From the IMG/VR virus record IMGVR_UViG_3300010412_000077, positions 1-24,406 of that record: a stretch of DNA of 24,406 nt. One strand, written 5' to 3'. The stretch is from a virus. The notes beneath the pieces are model-generated. The model did no database searches. It worked only from the letters and a program-made list of their open reading frames with translations, and had not been told where the DNA came from. Shown piece by piece: positions 1-8,160 of this stretch. The position numbers and the translations under genes are program-made. Positions within the stretch are counted from its first letter, which is position 1. Every line of letters begins with the position of its first letter.

Positions 1-3000
1 ACCGTTGCGGACGTATCTGCCGCCCCCCCCACCTCGGATGCGTGTAATATTCAGAGCGCACATCGTTTAACGGAGTAACCGACCTGTCAAATCTTTCGAG
101 CATGTCGATGACTTCTTGGTCAAAGATCACCCAGTTCCGCTCTCCGGAGGTTTCACCGATGTAAGTGCTTCCGGTGTATCCAGCCATATTCAGAGAGCGC
201 GATGCCGCTTCCGCCCCCCATGTATTGACGGGATTCATCTTGTGGCGCATTGGCGCAGAGACATCGGTAAGCATTTCTTTCAGGAATAGCGGCAAGTTCT
301 CCTGCCTGTACTCCACTGGCATGGTATCTGGCTCGTCAAAATATGCTTCCTGTACTGCCCTCAGATTCTGACCAATTCGCTTGAACATGCCTTCGAGCTG
401 CACGCGCAATTCATTGCCGCGCATATACACACCCTTGCCAGCGTGCATATTATTTTTTGCAGAATCTGTCTCCCAAGTCAGATTCCTGATGAGCATATCG
501 ATATAGCGTTCTTCGCCACGGGAACCTGACAGGGTGTCCCTGATCAGATGTTGTGGAATCTCATCCCTGATCGTTTCCAGCAAGGAGATCAGACGCTGCA
601 ATGCCTCATACCCGAATTGGTCTGAAGCCACCTCTTCTTCAAGATCAAGATAATGGGCGTCTGGCAGATTCAACTTGTAGATATATCCCGGGGTTCCGGA
701 AATATCCTTGTTAAGCTCCCGCCTGTGAATCTGCGTGCCAAGACTGATTTCGTTGGCTATTGAGTCATAACTTTCATTACCTATGGCTTCCAGTACTGTG
801 TCGCTATTCAGTGCTTGCCATGTAGTAAGAGAATTGACACTGCCATTATCGCCAACAGATTCGTTGATAATCCGCTCAGCTATCGGCACAAGATAGTCCC
901 TGACTTTGGTCAGAAACTTGACGTAATCATTTGTCTCATTCATCGCACGCAAGAATGCTTGCGTGATATCTTCCCTTACTCCTTCATAGATATCCTTGTT
1001 GCGCCATTTTGCTGGCACAGCATATTCAAACATATCTGACCCTTTCTTCTCCCAGTCCTTGCCGAAACTTCTGGTCAGATATAAATCAGTCCTGCTGTTC
1101 ATCAGCCATTCTTCGACTGTGCCAAGCTCCGCTGTTTTTGTGACGAGGTCTCTGATCTTTGGACTAAACAATGCCACTATCAGCGCCTTGTTTCTTGAGC
1201 CTTGCCTTTCAATCTCTCCATATATACTGGAATTAAAAGAAAAACTGCTCCACTTAACAGAACTTTTGTCCATGCCGATACGGCCATGAACTTGCTGGAA
1301 GGCGGACTGCATTATCTTGTAGAACTGCGTCCCGAGCCACCAGCTATCCCCATCCAATTCCAGAATGTTCTTGCGAATAAACATATGCGTCCATAGATCA
1401 TCTTGGCTGAGTCTTTCTGCCATGGACGATGTTTCCGGATCAATCTCTTGATCGATATTCTCTTCTAGTTTTTGTCTGCTATGTTCGATATCTGTTTCGG
1501 CACCATCCATCGCTGGCTCAGACTCAAACAGCAACGCTTCAATTGTTCTTACCAGCTCATTCGCACTGATGGTTCCGGCCCGGAAGTTTGCCGCAGCTCT
1601 TTGCAAGGACAGCTTCCGCTGATCCATTGCCATGATTGTCACAGTAACGAACTCTTCCAGTTTGTTTCTTGATTCAAGCTCCTTCTTGGTTGATTTGCGA
1701 GCTTCGGTATCAGACATGAGGGACGACTCATTAAGCTGCCAAATGATCTCAAGATCAACGTCAGTTGGATTTTCTATTCCAACTGCTTTGGCGGTATCCT
1801 CACGTGTCTCCCTAGAAAAATCCCTGAAAAGCAACTTTCTGATTACATCTCTGTCACGCAACCAATCTGGATATATCTCATCTATCCAGTCCGAAATCTT
1901 TAGCGATACAACAGATGGATCGCCTTTTGCTTTGTTTCTTAATTCAACTCCAAGTTTTCTGGAATGCCCTATTGCTGTGACAAAAATCGCTAATTCTTCA
2001 CTTCCAGCTCTAATAGTCTGTGCAGACTCTCCGGAACGCTGGCGCATCCGTGCGTACCAGTCTGCAATGCCAACCCGACTGGTTGAGTAGATGCCCCAAC
2101 CCTTAATGATCGCGCCCTCGCCTGTGCCGACAGCACTTAGCAAGAACTTGTTATGATTAGATGGAGACCCATGCCATGCCATCATCTCTGGGATATCCAG
2201 AGGACTGGCGCGTTTGCCCAGATATTCTCCAGTCTGCGGGTTATAGATATTGCCCGTAGCTTGTCCAATCAGACTGGTGGCATTCTGCGCGGCTTTCCTT
2301 GCCGCAGGCAGGTTTCCAGCCAGCAACGCATTGGTCATATCCAGAAGGTTCTGCTGGATTGGATTGGTGCGCGGATGCTCCGCGTAGGCTTTAGTGATTG
2401 CATCAACAACATGCGGTATGGCCTTCTTGTCACCCTCCATGTGTTGCAGCAATTCATTAACGTACCCGGGATAGTCCGGATTAGTTGAAGACAAGACCCT
2501 GCGAACCTTCTCCATGATGTATCCGGGGTCACCGATCATGTCGTAACCACTGAACTGGATAGCCGCCTTGGACGCTTCTCGCGTTGCATCTCCTGCTGCT
2601 TCAATTAGCCCACGGAATGCGCCACCTCTTCGACCCCACTCTTGATTATGGACAAGCTTTTCTGGCACAGCCCACTGGGCGTTATATGCCTGATCCTCGG
2701 CTACAGTATCGACAACCTCGCTTTGCATATTTGAATCATTAGCAACCTCTACCAACTGCTGTAGCCGTGGCTTGATGGCTTCTATCTTTTGCGGTTCACG
2801 TTGCGCCTGCTGAATAATGGACGACACCGCTTCCTTGATAGGATTGTTCTGGACCCTCTCAGGAGGGTTGCCCTGAATACTCTCCATAAGGTCTTGTCGA
2901 GAATGTATTCCAATACGGGCAAACAGGTCCGGGCGTTCATCAAACCCATCGATCAGCTCAGTACGAAATCTGTCCATGCGGGCTTCGTACTTGTCATCAG

Positions 3001-4057
3001 TCTGCCCCATGGCCTTCCACAGCTCGTATTCATCATTCTGCTGTTTGACACCATGTATGGTCGATCCAACTGTCTTGATGAAGGTGCTTTCGACGTCACT
3101 CAGTCCATCAAAAAGCAGATTCTGCTTTCTTGTGGGATCAAACTTTGGATCAAGGGCCTGCACTGCAAGTCTGTCAGCAAGAAAGTTATTGAACATTTTT
3201 TCTTGCTGTCTGTGATAGATCGGTTCTACAACATGATTCTTGACTGCCCCGGCGCCAGCACCTGCAACGGAACCCACCATTCCGCCAATAATGGCGCTAT
3301 CCACACCAACATCTATTAATTCCCTGATGCTGAATCCGCGATCAGGATGTATCAATGCCCTGTCGTATGCATACTGTGCAATACCGTTAGTCAGCTCCTG
3401 AAAGCTTTCCATACTGGCAGCTGTTCCAGCCTGCTTTGCAACAGACCCGACGCCTTCTCTTATGTATTTGACAGGCAGATATTCGCTGCCAGCCTCAAGG
3501 ACAGACATAACCGTAGCATCACGGTGGGCAATCATAGGCGATGCGCCTTCGGCCAGCCGCTCCCCAAAAATACTACCGTAGACTTGAGCGCCCATGGCAG
3601 CGATGCCGATTCCGGGCGAGATCACTGATCCTGCAATGGTCGGGGCCATCTGCATCAATGCATTGGCGGCATTGGACAGCAACCAAGAAAACCCTCTTTC
3701 CCCTAAAGGTTTTGCCCTGATCTGGTTCTCGTACTTTTCAAACAGGGGCATTAATTCATATTTAACGCGGTTTAGTTTATCTTGCTTCTCCTTATCAGAG
3801 ATTTCCTTTAATTGATCTTCAGTGACGTATTCGCTGTACTGTCGTGACGTATCAGAAAAGTTAGCCAGTGATTCCTGAATACCAATCCACGATTTTCCGA
3901 ACTGTGCAGGTTGTGTCAGCCATGCGTTACGAAGACTTGGCAAGATGTTTTTGACATCTTTTTCAAGATCGTAATCCGATGGCATTGCATCTGGCATGTC
4001 CCATGCGATCTCTTCCGGCTGATCGCTGTACCCGGGAATGCCATATTTATTAGTCAT
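1..4057 (-). CDS. Giant ejection/polyvalent protein with ADP-ribosyltransferase-like motifs (partial, C-terminus off window)
   Basis: An open frame of 1,352 codons runs from ATG at 4057 to the left edge without a stop. It was read by hand, with the frame checked at residues 100, 628, 1009, 1125 and 1308. Residues 1-120 are charged. Residues 122-165 and 246-272 are Gly/Ala-rich hydrophobic stretches that could insert in a membrane. Residues 280-620 are mainly helical and charged. At 628-668 lies WHGSP...GTGEG...GWGIYSTS...ADWY, the N-terminal signature of ART-PolyVal ADP-ribosyltransferase domains, with candidate NAD-binding H629 and Y657. Further parts of that signature occur only much later: YIYKLNLPDAHYLD near 1125-1138 and GYTGSTYIGETSGERNWVIFD ending near residue 1313. 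It follows the coiled-coil gene after one nucleotide, with a weak ribosome site, and sits in the P22 gp16 position. I infer an injected virion protein with a host-modifying domain. The fold and position are fairly sure; the activity is unproven. Confidence 0.85.
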   Translation of the reverse strand, partial: MTNKYGIPGYSDQPEEIAWDMPDAMPSDYDLEKDVKNILPSLRNAWLTQPAQFGKSWIGIQESLANFSDTSRQYSEYVTEDQLKEISDKEKQDKLNRVKYELMPLFEKYENQIRAKPLGERGFSWLLSNAANALMQMAPTIAGSVISPGIGIAAMGAQVYGSIFGERLAEGASPMIAHRDATVMSVLEAGSEYLPVKYIREGVGSVAKQAGTAASMESFQELTNGIAQYAYDRALIHPDRGFSIRELIDVGVDSAIIGGMVGSVAGAGAGAVKNHVVEPIYHRQQEKMFNNFLADRLAVQALDPKFDPTRKQNLLFDGLSDVESTFIKTVGSTIHGVKQQNDEYELWKAMGQTDDKYEARMDRFRTELIDGFDERPDLFARIGIHSRQDLMESIQGNPPERVQNNPIKEAVSSIIQQAQREPQKIEAIKPRLQQLVEVANDSNMQSEVVDTVAEDQAYNAQWAVPEKLVHNQEWGRRGGAFRGLIEAAGDATREASKAAIQFSGYDMIGDPGYIMEKVRRVLSSTNPDYPGYVNELLQHMEGDKKAIPHVVDAITKAYAEHPRTNPIQQNLLDMTNALLAGNLPAARKAAQNATSLIGQATGNIYNPQTGEYLGKRASPLDIPEMMAWHGSPSNHNKFLLSAVGTGEGAIIKGWGIYSTSRVGIADWYARMRQRSGESAQTIRAGSEELAIFVTAIGHSRKLGVELRNKAKGDPSVVSLKISDWIDEIYPDWLRDRDVIRKLLFRDFSRETREDTAKAVGIENPTDVDLEIIWQLNESSLMSDTEARKSTKKELESRNKLEEFVTVTIMAMDQRKLSLQRAAANFRAGTISANELVRTIEALLFESEPAMDGAETDIEHSRQKLEENIDQEIDPETSSMAERLSQDDLWTHMFIRKNILELDGDSWWLGTQFYKIMQSAFQQVHGRIGMDKSSVKWSSFSFNSSIYGEIERQGSRNKALIVALFSPKIRDLVTKTAELGTVEEWLMNSRTDLYLTRSFGKDWEKKGSDMFEYAVPAKWRNKDIYEGVREDITQAFLRAMNETNDYVKFLTKVRDYLVPIAERIINESVGDNGSVNSLTTWQALNSDTVLEAIGNESYDSIANEISLGTQIHRRELNKDISGTPGYIYKLNLPDAHYLDLEEEVASDQFGYEALQRLISLLETIRDEIPQHLIRDTLSGSRGEERYIDMLIRNLTWETDSAKNNMHAGKGVYMRGNELRVQLEGMFKRIGQNLRAVQEAYFDEPDTMPVEYRQENLPLFLKEMLTDVSAPMRHKMNPVNTWGAEAASRSLNMAGYTGSTYIGETSGERNWVIFDQEVIDMLERFDRSVTPLNDVRSEYYTHPRWGGRQIRPQR

Positions 4058-4058
4058 G

Positions 4059-5312
4059 CTACGGACTCACGTTAAATTGCTTGAGCAGCCAATCTGCCTG
4101 TACGTCTATTGGTCTTCCTGATGGTTCTGGTTCTGGTTTTGGTTCAACCTTTTTGGGCGGTGTTGCCCCAATGTAAGCAGAATCCCAAGGGCCGGGGGTG
4201 TCTGGCTCTTTCGTATCAATCATTCTGCTGTACTCGGCCTGTTGGGCTGGCGTCATTGGCTTTCCGGTCTTTTTCAACCATGAAAGGAAAGCCATCCGGT
4301 TTCCGCCATTCATCTTCTCCATTTGTGAAAGCACTTCACCGACCTTGGGTGCGTCACCGAACTCGGTCATTGTCTTAAACAGCGCCCTGAAGTCCGAATT
4401 AAACCTGCTATGTTCCTTGTACAGCATCGCTGCATCAGCGGATGAAATACTGCCCGATGCAATCTCTTCCGAGAAATACGATCTGGAATTGCGTTCTGAT
4501 TCGGTTCCTGTCTTGGCATCTGCAGTCAATTGCTGGCGAAACAGCCCTTCCATATCCATAGCACGCCTGAACAGGTCCGCTCGCTTTGACGGGTCTGGCT
4601 CAGCATTCGCCAGCTCCAGTAACCTTTGAGATTCCTTGAATGCGCCATCCCCTTTGGAGATGTCGTACTGGTTTTTTCTCAGGCTTACTGCATTGGCAGC
4701 AATAGCCTTTTCTGCTTCAGGCCCCCACTCATCCGGATATCCTGCAGACTTCCATGCGCCGCGCCCAAACATCCTGTCGTAGTTCTGCTTGGCCATCGCA
4801 TAAGCTGCAGGCTTGTCTTCCGAGTTCTGAACACCGTCCACAATCTTCATGGCGGTATCTACCTTTTGGGCTTCTGCCTGTATCTGTTTCTGAGCATTGT
4901 TCAATTGGTCACCGATGACCTTCGCCCCAAGGTCTGGGAACCTTGTTGCGGCCTTCTGTAACCCTTCGGTGTCCATGGAGAACTCAAACGCACCCTGTCT
5001 GGCTTGACTATTGACCTGTTGCTGGGCGCTCTGTATTTGAAGCTGCCTTGCTTTTGCGGCATCGATCAACTCTTGAGGCAAGTTCGCAAGCTTCATCTGG
5101 TTGATCTTGGTTTCGATCTGGGCGTTTTCGATGGCCAATTCCTGAGACTTCTTCTGCAACTCAAGCATGGCTGGCTCATATTTGGCCCGAAGCTGGGCAG
5201 ACTTTAATTCCTCTTGCTTCAGGTTATAAGCCTGCTTCATCGCCATGCCTTCTATAAAAGAGCCAATGGGATTGCCCTGCTTTACTGCCCCAGCAATGTC
5301 GTAATAAGCCAT
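4059..5312 (-). CDS. Coiled-coil internal virion/DNA-ejection protein
   Basis: A 417-aa protein starting at ATG 5312, with AGGAG about 6 nt upstream and 9 nt after the previous stop. The N-terminus (MAYYDIAGAVKQGNPIG) is followed by a long, Gln/Ala/Lys-rich helical region, about residues 25-150, with few helix breakers and heptad-like hydrophobics. The rest is also mostly helical and hydrophilic, ending in a Pro/Glu/Lys stretch (about 375-398) and a short tail. It has no signal peptide or clear membrane segment. Composition, length and position between the Gly-rich protein and the giant protein match the middle ejection protein (gp20 place) of P22-like phages. Sequence identity to gp20 cannot be claimed. 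It probably helps form the injected channel; the function is inferred from position and composition. Confidence 0.85.
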   Translation of the reverse strand: MAYYDIAGAVKQGNPIGSFIEGMAMKQAYNLKQEELKSAQLRAKYEPAMLELQKKSQELAIENAQIETKINQMKLANLPQELIDAAKARQLQIQSAQQQVNSQARQGAFEFSMDTEGLQKAATRFPDLGAKVIGDQLNNAQKQIQAEAQKVDTAMKIVDGVQNSEDKPAAYAMAKQNYDRMFGRGAWKSAGYPDEWGPEAEKAIAANAVSLRKNQYDISKGDGAFKESQRLLELANAEPDPSKRADLFRRAMDMEGLFRQQLTADAKTGTESERNSRSYFSEEIASGSISSADAAMLYKEHSRFNSDFRALFKTMTEFGDAPKVGEVLSQMEKMNGGNRMAFLSWLKKTGKPMTPAQQAEYSRMIDTKEPDTPGPWDSAYIGATPPKKVEPKPEPEPSGRPIDVQADWLLKQFNVSP

Positions 5313-5321
5313 GTGCTTCTC

Positions 5322-7118
5322 CTATCCGCCCATTCCCCAGCCATACATTCTGGTGAGGTTATCCCAGCTGTTGGCATTGATAGCCCCACCAGCCATGTAA
5401 GCACTGGCAGAGGTTGCGCCTGCGCCGCCTATGGCATTGGCTCCAGCCTGACCGTAACCGCTTTGGGTTGCCGCAGAAGTATTGGAACTGGACCCGCCGT
5501 ATCCGGCAATCATGCCCAATCTGTCAAAGATTTTGCCGTATTCATTGGAAGCATAGTCCTGTCCCCACGAGGTAATGGCCTTGAGCGCACCACCAGATAA
5601 GGCGCCACCTCTGGCCGCTGCGCCCCGTTCGATCATCCTCTGGCCCTCGTCCATCCTGAACTGATAGCCCGGATCGGTCTTCCAGTCATACATTGGAGCT
5701 TCAGACAGAATGTTCGGGATGGTGTCCACCGTATAGGGATTGCCCGGGGTACCAGTTCCGCCAGCATTGCCTTGACCGGGAGCCGTGTTCCCGAGAGTGG
5801 TGTTCACCGACCCCTGATTCCCGAAGAAGGTATTCATTACCCCGCCAAAAGGCGGTGGGTTCTGGCTCGGAACCATGCCATTAGCGTATCCGTCGGCTGG
5901 CTGAGTTGGGCCTCCGGGCTGATATGTCGGATTTAGTCCAGTAAATGCAGTATTCCATAGTCCGGAACCAAAGGTTCCCCCTGTAATATGCGGCGTCACA
6001 CCCGGGACAGACTTGCCCTTGGCCATCGCCATGGCGGCACCCTTTGGACCGGGGATCACTGTACCGCTGGTTCCGGGCGGAAGAATTGAAGGCTGTTCAT
6101 AACGGACAACCCTGCCATCATCGAATTCAACAGTTTCTGGTTCGATCTCTGCAACAGAATGCAGCCCGGGAAGCCTTGGGAAATGACCGCCTTCGGCATT
6201 GGTTGAACCACCAAACACACTTTTTAGCCAGCCAATCAACCCGCCGCTTCCGGTAGATGCTGGGGTAGCAGGCGCTGCAAATAATGAGTTGTAATTTGCG
6301 AAATTCCCTAGACCTTCGCCTATACCCGGAGTTGGTGCGCCAAAGTTCTGCAGCCCAGAATTGATCCCGCCGAAATTATTGACCCCGCCGATACCAATAT
6401 TAGGCATTATGCTTCCGGCCCCAGCGAATCCGCCAAGTCCGCCATCTACCCCAATAGATGGAGTTGGCGCTCCCGGTAATGTATTTCCGGAAAGATTTCC
6501 CATTGATCCAGAAGACCCTTGAGTATTGAGCAAACCACCAAGATTTGCCCCAACATCCCAAGGCATGCCAATCGCAGTGCCTATAACACCGCCTATCTCA
6601 TCTCCCCACTGGAATCCAGAGTCTGACCAACTGTTTGCAGGGTCATAGGGTGTTCCTGCAAATGGATCAAACATGGATGATCCTTGCGGCGTGTTGCCAG
6701 CCATTGGGGTAATGCCGGGACGATACGAAGTATCTACAGTACCTATTGCGCCACCTGCGCCGGGACCGGCACCACCGGGATTGTATCCTTCGTTTCCACT
6801 TCTAGCGCCACCTCCGGGCGGACCATTTCCACCAGAAGGCTGATCTGGCTGATAAGCAAAGTTACTGGCAAAGCGGGGAAGCCCCATCATATCCATCATG
6901 CCAGCCAAGGCTGTATATCCAGCTTGCTGATAGGGCGCAGTTGCTGATCTGCCCATAGCTCTGGACTCATCCAGATAGGCCAATTGCATTGCCGTAGATT
7001 CAGCTATGGCGTTGTTGGCGGCGCCTACAGCATCATCAGCCTGATCTGCTGCCCGCTGGTTACCCAAATAACCAAATACATAAGGGGCTGCTTCTCTAAT
7101 ATATTGCCATGCGCTCAT
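5322..7118 (-). CDS. Gly-rich ejection-type virion protein (P22 gp7 position)
   Basis: A 598-aa protein. ATG 7118 was chosen because it makes a 4-nt ATGA overlap with the stop of the previous gene; an upstream TTG at 7229 would add 37 unsupported residues. Residues 1-85 are Ala-rich and helical (MSAWQYIREAAPYVFGYLGN, many small residues). Residues 90-330 are Gly/Pro/Asn-rich low complexity. A short ordered patch near PRLPGLHSVAEIEPETVEFD is followed by more Gly/Pro-rich sequence. Residues 481-534 are the conserved part (DPGYQF, EGQ, AAARGGALSG, GQDYASNEYG), a block I know from many phage proteins annotated as DNA-transfer or tail-assembly proteins. A Gly/Ala/Ser tail ends the protein. It probably belongs to the set expelled with the DNA. 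Family membership is well supported; the precise role is inferred. Confidence 0.88.
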   Translation of the reverse strand: MSAWQYIREAAPYVFGYLGNQRAADQADDAVGAANNAIAESTAMQLAYLDESRAMGRSATAPYQQAGYTALAGMMDMMGLPRFASNFAYQPDQPSGGNGPPGGGARSGNEGYNPGGAGPGAGGAIGTVDTSYRPGITPMAGNTPQGSSMFDPFAGTPYDPANSWSDSGFQWGDEIGGVIGTAIGMPWDVGANLGGLLNTQGSSGSMGNLSGNTLPGAPTPSIGVDGGLGGFAGAGSIMPNIGIGGVNNFGGINSGLQNFGAPTPGIGEGLGNFANYNSLFAAPATPASTGSGGLIGWLKSVFGGSTNAEGGHFPRLPGLHSVAEIEPETVEFDDGRVVRYEQPSILPPGTSGTVIPGPKGAAMAMAKGKSVPGVTPHITGGTFGSGLWNTAFTGLNPTYQPGGPTQPADGYANGMVPSQNPPPFGGVMNTFFGNQGSVNTTLGNTAPGQGNAGGTGTPGNPYTVDTIPNILSEAPMYDWKTDPGYQFRMDEGQRMIERGAAARGGALSGGALKAITSWGQDYASNEYGKIFDRLGMIAGYGGSSSNTSAATQSGYGQAGANAIGGAGATSASAYMAGGAINANSWDNLTRMYGWGMGG

Positions 7119-7453
7119 GTGATCACCGTTCCTGATGCGTGAACAGTAAGGGCCGAAGCTGAGCTTGCGACCATCTGTATGGTATCCCCTGCCGTGAGAA
7201 CCAGACCTTCCAGCTCTGCGGCAAGCCATGTCTCATTCGGGGTAATATTCTGCGCGTCAATTGCCATGTTGGAATTGCCCGCAGACCCTCCGTTCTCTAC
7301 GAGATAAACTGTCAAAGTTCTTGTGGAGGTATCGGTGTTGCAAACCACCAGCCTCCTTAGAACAACCGTCGTCTTGGATGCCACCGTGTAATAGGTAGTC
7401 GTTGAGTTGGCTACCTGTACGGGGTCAAGCAGTCTTGTGATAGCTACCGTCAT
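7115..7453 (-). CDS. Small beta-rich phage virion protein
   Basis: A 112-aa protein from ATG 7453, which overlaps the preceding stop in ATGA; its own stop overlaps the next start in the same way. The whole sequence alternates beta-strand patterns (YYTVASKTTVVLRRLVVCNTDTS, TLTVYLV, GLVLTAGDTIQMVASSASAL), and the layout of 'NTDTSTRTLTVYLVENGG' followed by 'LTAGDTIQ' is common to small structural proteins of many tailed phages. It is probably a single beta-sandwich subunit of the tail or neck exterior. No enzymatic residues are evident. The coupling to the fibre-like gene upstream suggests the two act together. Confidence 0.8.
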   Translation of the reverse strand: MTVAITRLLDPVQVANSTTTYYTVASKTTVVLRRLVVCNTDTSTRTLTVYLVENGGSAGNSNMAIDAQNITPNETWLAAELEGLVLTAGDTIQMVASSASALTVHASGTVIT

Positions 7454-8160
7454 TTCTCGTACAACGCTACTGAACCGAGCGAATCGCTCTGGTAGTGGAT
7501 GTCAAATTCCAGAAGGCGAGCATCGGCGCCATAGGTATCTGCAGCATCACCGCCGATTCTGGATAGCTTCCAGACAACGAGGCACGAGATATCGTATGCG
7601 CTCATGTCTATCGTCCCAAAACTTGATATCAAGACCTTGTTAGCAGTATCTGTATCAGGCGTTCCGGCTACGGCAGATGTCGTGCTAAGCGTGGTTCCAT
7701 AAGCCATGGTCGCAGTATCGCCGTTGTTGACGATCTCGTAATCCAGTTGCCAGTACACATTTCCTGATGCAGAGGTTGTTTTCTGCCAATGCACATGGGG
7801 AGATATGTCTGTGCCTTGCTTCCATGCATGAGGCATCTGGGCGATTCCCGCCAAGGTTTCTGTTCCGGCTGCGGCAAATAACCACAGACCCGTTGTGGAC
7901 TCCAGATCAGGATCAGTCACAGCCCCGGGCGGATTGATACCCTGAGAGGGAAAACGCAGGTCATCCCATCTGCTATACAGGCGCTTGTGGTTGTCTGCTG
8001 ACAAGGCTGAATCCGGACTGAGATTTGCCAGATCGCGCAAAGCGATCTCGTCTGCCGACTCAATATACAGGGCAAGCTCTTGCATGAAACGCGACCAGTC
8101 ATGCTGGTTCTCAGGCATGGCCTGTAGTCGCGGATTGGTGAGGAATCTAGGGTTCGCCAT
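7450..8160 (-). CDS. Tail/head fibre-like protein with 'PHVHW' beta domain
   Basis: A 236-aa protein. ATG 8160 is preferred, with GAGG just upstream; a TTG at 8172 would add four residues. The gene starts inside the 3' end of the gp10-like gene (14-nt overlap). Residues 1-65 are helical (NQHDWSRFMQELALYIESAD). The remainder is a beta domain with WDDLRFP, a GLWLF segment, then MPHAWKQGTDISPHVHWQ and NVYWQLDYEI. The 'PH.WK.GTDI.PHVHW' block is a recognisable motif of phage structural proteins often found beside fibre genes. I infer a tail-tip or fibre-associated virion protein. It sits where P22 has its needle gene 26 but is not a long helical needle. Confidence 0.82.
   Translation of the reverse strand: MANPRFLTNPRLQAMPENQHDWSRFMQELALYIESADEIALRDLANLSPDSALSADNHKRLYSRWDDLRFPSQGINPPGAVTDPDLESTTGLWLFAAAGTETLAGIAQMPHAWKQGTDISPHVHWQKTTSASGNVYWQLDYEIVNNGDTATMAYGTTLSTTSAVAGTPDTDTANKVLISSFGTIDMSAYDISCLVVWKLSRIGGDAADTYGADARLLEFDIHYQSDSLGSVALYEK

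Noticed and set aside
1632-2090. Plus-strand open frame of 152 codons, and other plus-strand frames up to 176 codons between 165 and 3815
   Set aside because: All lie opposite the continuous giant minus-strand frame, which carries recognisable ART motifs; they are shadows.
7119-7229. Longer N-terminus of the Gly-rich ejection protein starting at TTG 7229
   Set aside because: The extra residues (Arg/Gly-rich) are the out-of-frame reading of the 112-aa gene; ATG 7118 in an ATGA overlap is far better.
7115-7453. A P22 gp26-like tail needle
   Set aside because: The protein is short and wholly beta in pattern, with no heptad repeats.
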